A stretch of 9,168 bases of DNA from Gammaproteobacteria bacterium (lineage in GTDB: Bacteria; Pseudomonadota; Gammaproteobacteria; Enterobacterales; Psychrobiaceae): positions 1 through 9,168 of the forward strand of contig JABSRS010000118.1 in the NCBI GenBank assembly GCA_013214885.1, written 5' to 3'. The notes under the pieces are model-generated. The model worked only from the letters and a program-made list of their open reading frames with translations. It ran no database searches and had not been told where the DNA came from. Position numbers and translations under genes: made by a program. Within the stretch, counting starts at the first letter, position 1. The number at the start of each line of letters is the position of its first letter. Below are positions 7,901 to 9,168 of this stretch, in pieces.

Positions 7901-9055
7901 GACACCTGCATATTGATTTACGTGGGCATGTAAAATCTCACCAGTTAGTGGGTTAGTTGCAGACGGGCCGTAACCAAGTAAACCATTGTCAACCGGATCG
8001 GTCACAAGATTCAATGAGTTAAAACGTAAATCACCAGTATGAATACCAGCTTCACTCGATGGGTTAACGATTTTAATCGTTGGTACACCAGTATTAACTA
8101 ACGTTTCATTCATTTGTGCAACAGTATCAAGTGTTACTTTCAAATAGCCTTCGTTGCCAGCTTTATGATAGCTGTCGCTTAAGTAGTAATCGATGCTTTC
8201 ATTCTTTGGATTAAAGCGATTAATTAGGCTATATTTTTGCCCCTGGCGATTACTTTCACCAGTAAAGGTCTTTTGATCATTATCGTCTTTAAAGAAACCA
8301 TAGGTAGTTTGATCATTACTTGGATAATAAACCGATTCATAATCTTCACTAGCTAGTTGATCAAGTTTAACTAACGAATAGAAAAAACGCGTCTTAAATG
8401 ACAAGTCCTCTAAATTAGGGCCAAACTGATATTGATCGCGTGCGTTTGCAGTAAAGGTACGTTCAACTTCAATGTTGATCACACCTTTCTCGGCATCAAA
8501 CTCCCAATGTAATAACTTAGGCGCAGCACTTTCAACCGCATTATCGGCGGTATACCACGTATCGACGGTGTCATGAGCTAAACTAGTAATTTTTGAATAG
8601 TCAGGGACAAAGTGAGTTGCATCTGTCCATAATTGATCTTCGTCGGTGTTAATTTCTTCTGCGTTGCTACAATCGCGAAAAGCATTTTCTCGACAGCGAT
8701 ACTGACGGAATTCACCAGGGATATGTAGTACTGGCGCGGTATTAATATCATCATTCCAGCGGCTATCGGCTGCTGTTACTTTGTCACGATCGACCTGAGA
8801 AACAATAATACCATTGTCTTCATCAAACTTTAATGTAACAAGCTTTGGTGTGCCTTGAAAATTACCACGTTGGGTGATTGCGTAGCGTGACGCTGCGCCA
8901 GTTGATGGCATGTAAACCCACAATGCTTTCGTATCAAGTTTGTCTACCGTGATCTCTTCAGCGGGCCGCTCAACGACATCATATTCTCGCTTTTCGGTAC
9001 CACAACCCGATAGCATAATGCTAACAGCAGTGGCAATGGCTAACTTTTTAAACAT
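4997..9055 (-). CDS. Large lipoprotein zinc-dependent metalloprotease (metzincin type)
   Basis: A 1352-residue protein that would hydrolyse peptide bonds at the cell envelope. Residues 1-18 are a lipoprotein signal peptide with lipobox LSGC (lipidated Cys18, Gly at +2, so outer-membrane sorting is expected). The zinc site is HEFGHNLGLRH at 564-574: ligands His564, His568 and His574, with Glu565 as general base. A Met-turn-like SSIMDY places Met606 32 residues later, the metzincin hallmark. Upstream, GYGPSATNPLTGEI (361-374) resembles the conserved pre-catalytic region of 'zinc-dependent metalloprotease' proteins of the DUF5117/DUF4953 kind. The region 1-340 is probably a β-rich pro- or adaptor domain, and 620-1352 is a long, mostly helical C-terminal part with an Ala-rich helix near 1212-1245. 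Ten cysteines besides Cys18 fall into neighbouring pairs, suiting an oxidising compartment. The start is supported by AAGGA (9069-9065) nine bases before the ATG. The 26-nt gap to the upstream gene suggests co-transcription. The substrate is unknown. Confidence 0.9.
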   Translation of the reverse strand: MFKKLAIATAVSIMLSGCGTEKREYDVVERPAEEITVDKLDTKALWVYMPSTGAASRYAITQRGNFQGTPKLVTLKFDEDNGIIVSQVDRDKVTAADSRWNDDINTAPVLHIPGEFRQYRCRENAFRDCSNAEEINTDEDQLWTDATHFVPDYSKITSLAHDTVDTWYTADNAVESAAPKLLHWEFDAEKGVINIEVERTFTANARDQYQFGPNLEDLSFKTRFFYSLVKLDQLASEDYESVYYPSNDQTTYGFFKDDNDQKTFTGESNRQGQKYSLINRFNPKNESIDYYLSDSYHKAGNEGYLKVTLDTVAQMNETLVNTGVPTIKIVNPSSEAGIHTGDLRFNSLNLVTDPVDNGLLGYGPSATNPLTGEILHAHVNQYAGVIKSLSRRTWSDLVKRYNRQEIVRPEEYVPPVIDDGSSDEATVVSDVAIVIDNPRELSIPAISPAQIDRVMAQSTKHQAVSIDTLKFASQQFKEGSLEQAQADNAMRLDNLAKHNAYSEEFMWVSTQSKGLIEGIDYLAGGYFANDENTELKDWDTLSAAQQVVVSDAISMHMFRSTLVHEFGHNLGLRHNFSGSMDKANFYQGQELASIGAEKQPAYSSIMDYAASAFDELPMYGKYDIAALRYGYSREIEIDLPAATSSEVVRNDDGEIIQIPLTPATPRKFVSLESIDAKIKADHQAYPLGAIDHVRNNMGSDEDSEYNVGEGAALKSYLYCTDEHTYTSPICNRFDEGTDILEITKFRIQRYEDSYDTTNKRNGRESFYDYHQFYYALNRAGQFAEIRDVVEQVEAIDYQFAKYLGVSDSQGAVFAEVYGASCVKYGRPIDRTTMSPSLRNLCTIYDATTTAADFFLDIMARPDHVCELVELSGVEGVENRVRFETLSDLWRTYGRGLGDNKQIPTTCYDEDLVAELAAQPNKIIVNAETRDGRIQANLQANNPYQNTASAIDLLGTWPDKLLAAQMLVKRDSEFVATERSNIALIDIDGRVQKLLNHMSYLVGDEKQRQPIFVDQDGEYVQTLNRYTPSFSKKIDAIPDYLWQIKRFFLLTEKDNWGAWYNPSIANAPTPYFAALLNNLVGHGQANEYGLSDSAQGLVDALTLTEAGPGVDLTDAVTFTWKSRNYVASRRNTMAKAMAKRAFYTPEEAEILEALDGVHYRVKNTLALFNSVRNTHEAIVMSIGDEAVLDLIKDLPYYKRRGLFTRTMADRTELDKAAAKQAAKAAALAAGMSDEDTQAAITAAVEAADPGFECWQLVLDDDTAEQRMYRKCNTRSNIENAMNKSLGKISDERLAELMPLIENYGYEVRYNSNYYSKSVTKHNKVYSFSPEILRSWSARAHVDYRRAFQQIPIM

Positions 9056-9081
9056 CTAGTTATTTCCTTGGTTTGTTTTAA

Positions 9082-9168
9082 TTAGAATAAATAGTTGATG
9101 GCGAAATAGAATGTTGATTTGTCAACATCGGTTAAGTCATCTAAAGTGTTAGGGCCGCGCTCTGGGCT
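9082..9168 (-). CDS. C-terminus of an outer-membrane β-barrel protein (partial)
   Basis: Only the last 28 codons lie in the window; the gene continues beyond position 9168. They read SPERGPNTLDDLTDVDKS followed by TFYFAINYLF and a TAA at 9084-9082. The alternating aromatic/hydrophobic final strand with a C-terminal Phe is the usual BAM recognition signal of outer-membrane barrels, preceded by an acidic turn. Porin, TonB-dependent receptor or another transporter are all possible; 28 residues cannot separate them. The stop codon lies 26 nt before the metalloprotease start with no terminator or evident promoter between, so the two genes probably form an operon. Confidence 0.65.
   Translation of the reverse strand, partial: SPERGPNTLDDLTDVDKSTFYFAINYLF

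Overview
The window looks like chromosome from a marine gammaproteobacterium of the Alteromonadales type (Shewanella, Colwellia or Thalassotalea relatives). The grounds are moderate-to-low GC, Gram-negative envelope genes (a TonB-dependent receptor, a lipoprotein protease, β-barrel proteins ending in Phe), and family-level resemblance of the proteins. The genus cannot be fixed from the sequence alone.

Layout. Positions 1 to about 100 are distinctly GC-rich (about 59%) and hold a minus-strand reading frame end unlike the rest; this may be an assembly junction or a foreign fragment. Positions ~102-1503 (+) carry the remains of a PhoD-type metallophosphatase that lacks its N-terminus and has one frameshift near 1130-1146. 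Positions 1561-2425 (+) are a decayed outer-membrane β-barrel protein of the 'TraF_2' (conjugal transfer TraF-like) family, with two in-frame stops, a frameshift and probably an internal deletion. Positions 2520-4784 (+) encode an intact 754-residue TonB-dependent receptor behind a good sigma70-like promoter whose -10 element overlaps a Fur-box-like sequence. Positions 4785-4996 separate two convergent genes and hold two strong hairpin terminators plus a third hairpin. Positions 4997-9055 (-) encode a 1352-residue metzincin-type zinc metalloprotease with a lipoprotein signal peptide. It lies 26 nt downstream of the end of another minus-strand gene (9082-9168, partial) whose product ends like an outer-membrane β-barrel.

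How the genes fit together. The plus-strand left half shows decay: two consecutive broken genes followed by a healthy receptor. The right half is a minus-strand unit in which an outer-membrane protein and a surface or periplasmic lipoprotein protease are probably co-transcribed. The receptor and the protease converge on shared terminators and need not be functionally linked. No RNA gene, insertion sequence, CRISPR array or replication origin was recognised. No clearly new multi-gene system is visible. The items most worth checking are the Fur-like control of the receptor, the protease with its unseen outer-membrane partner, and the origin of the left edge.
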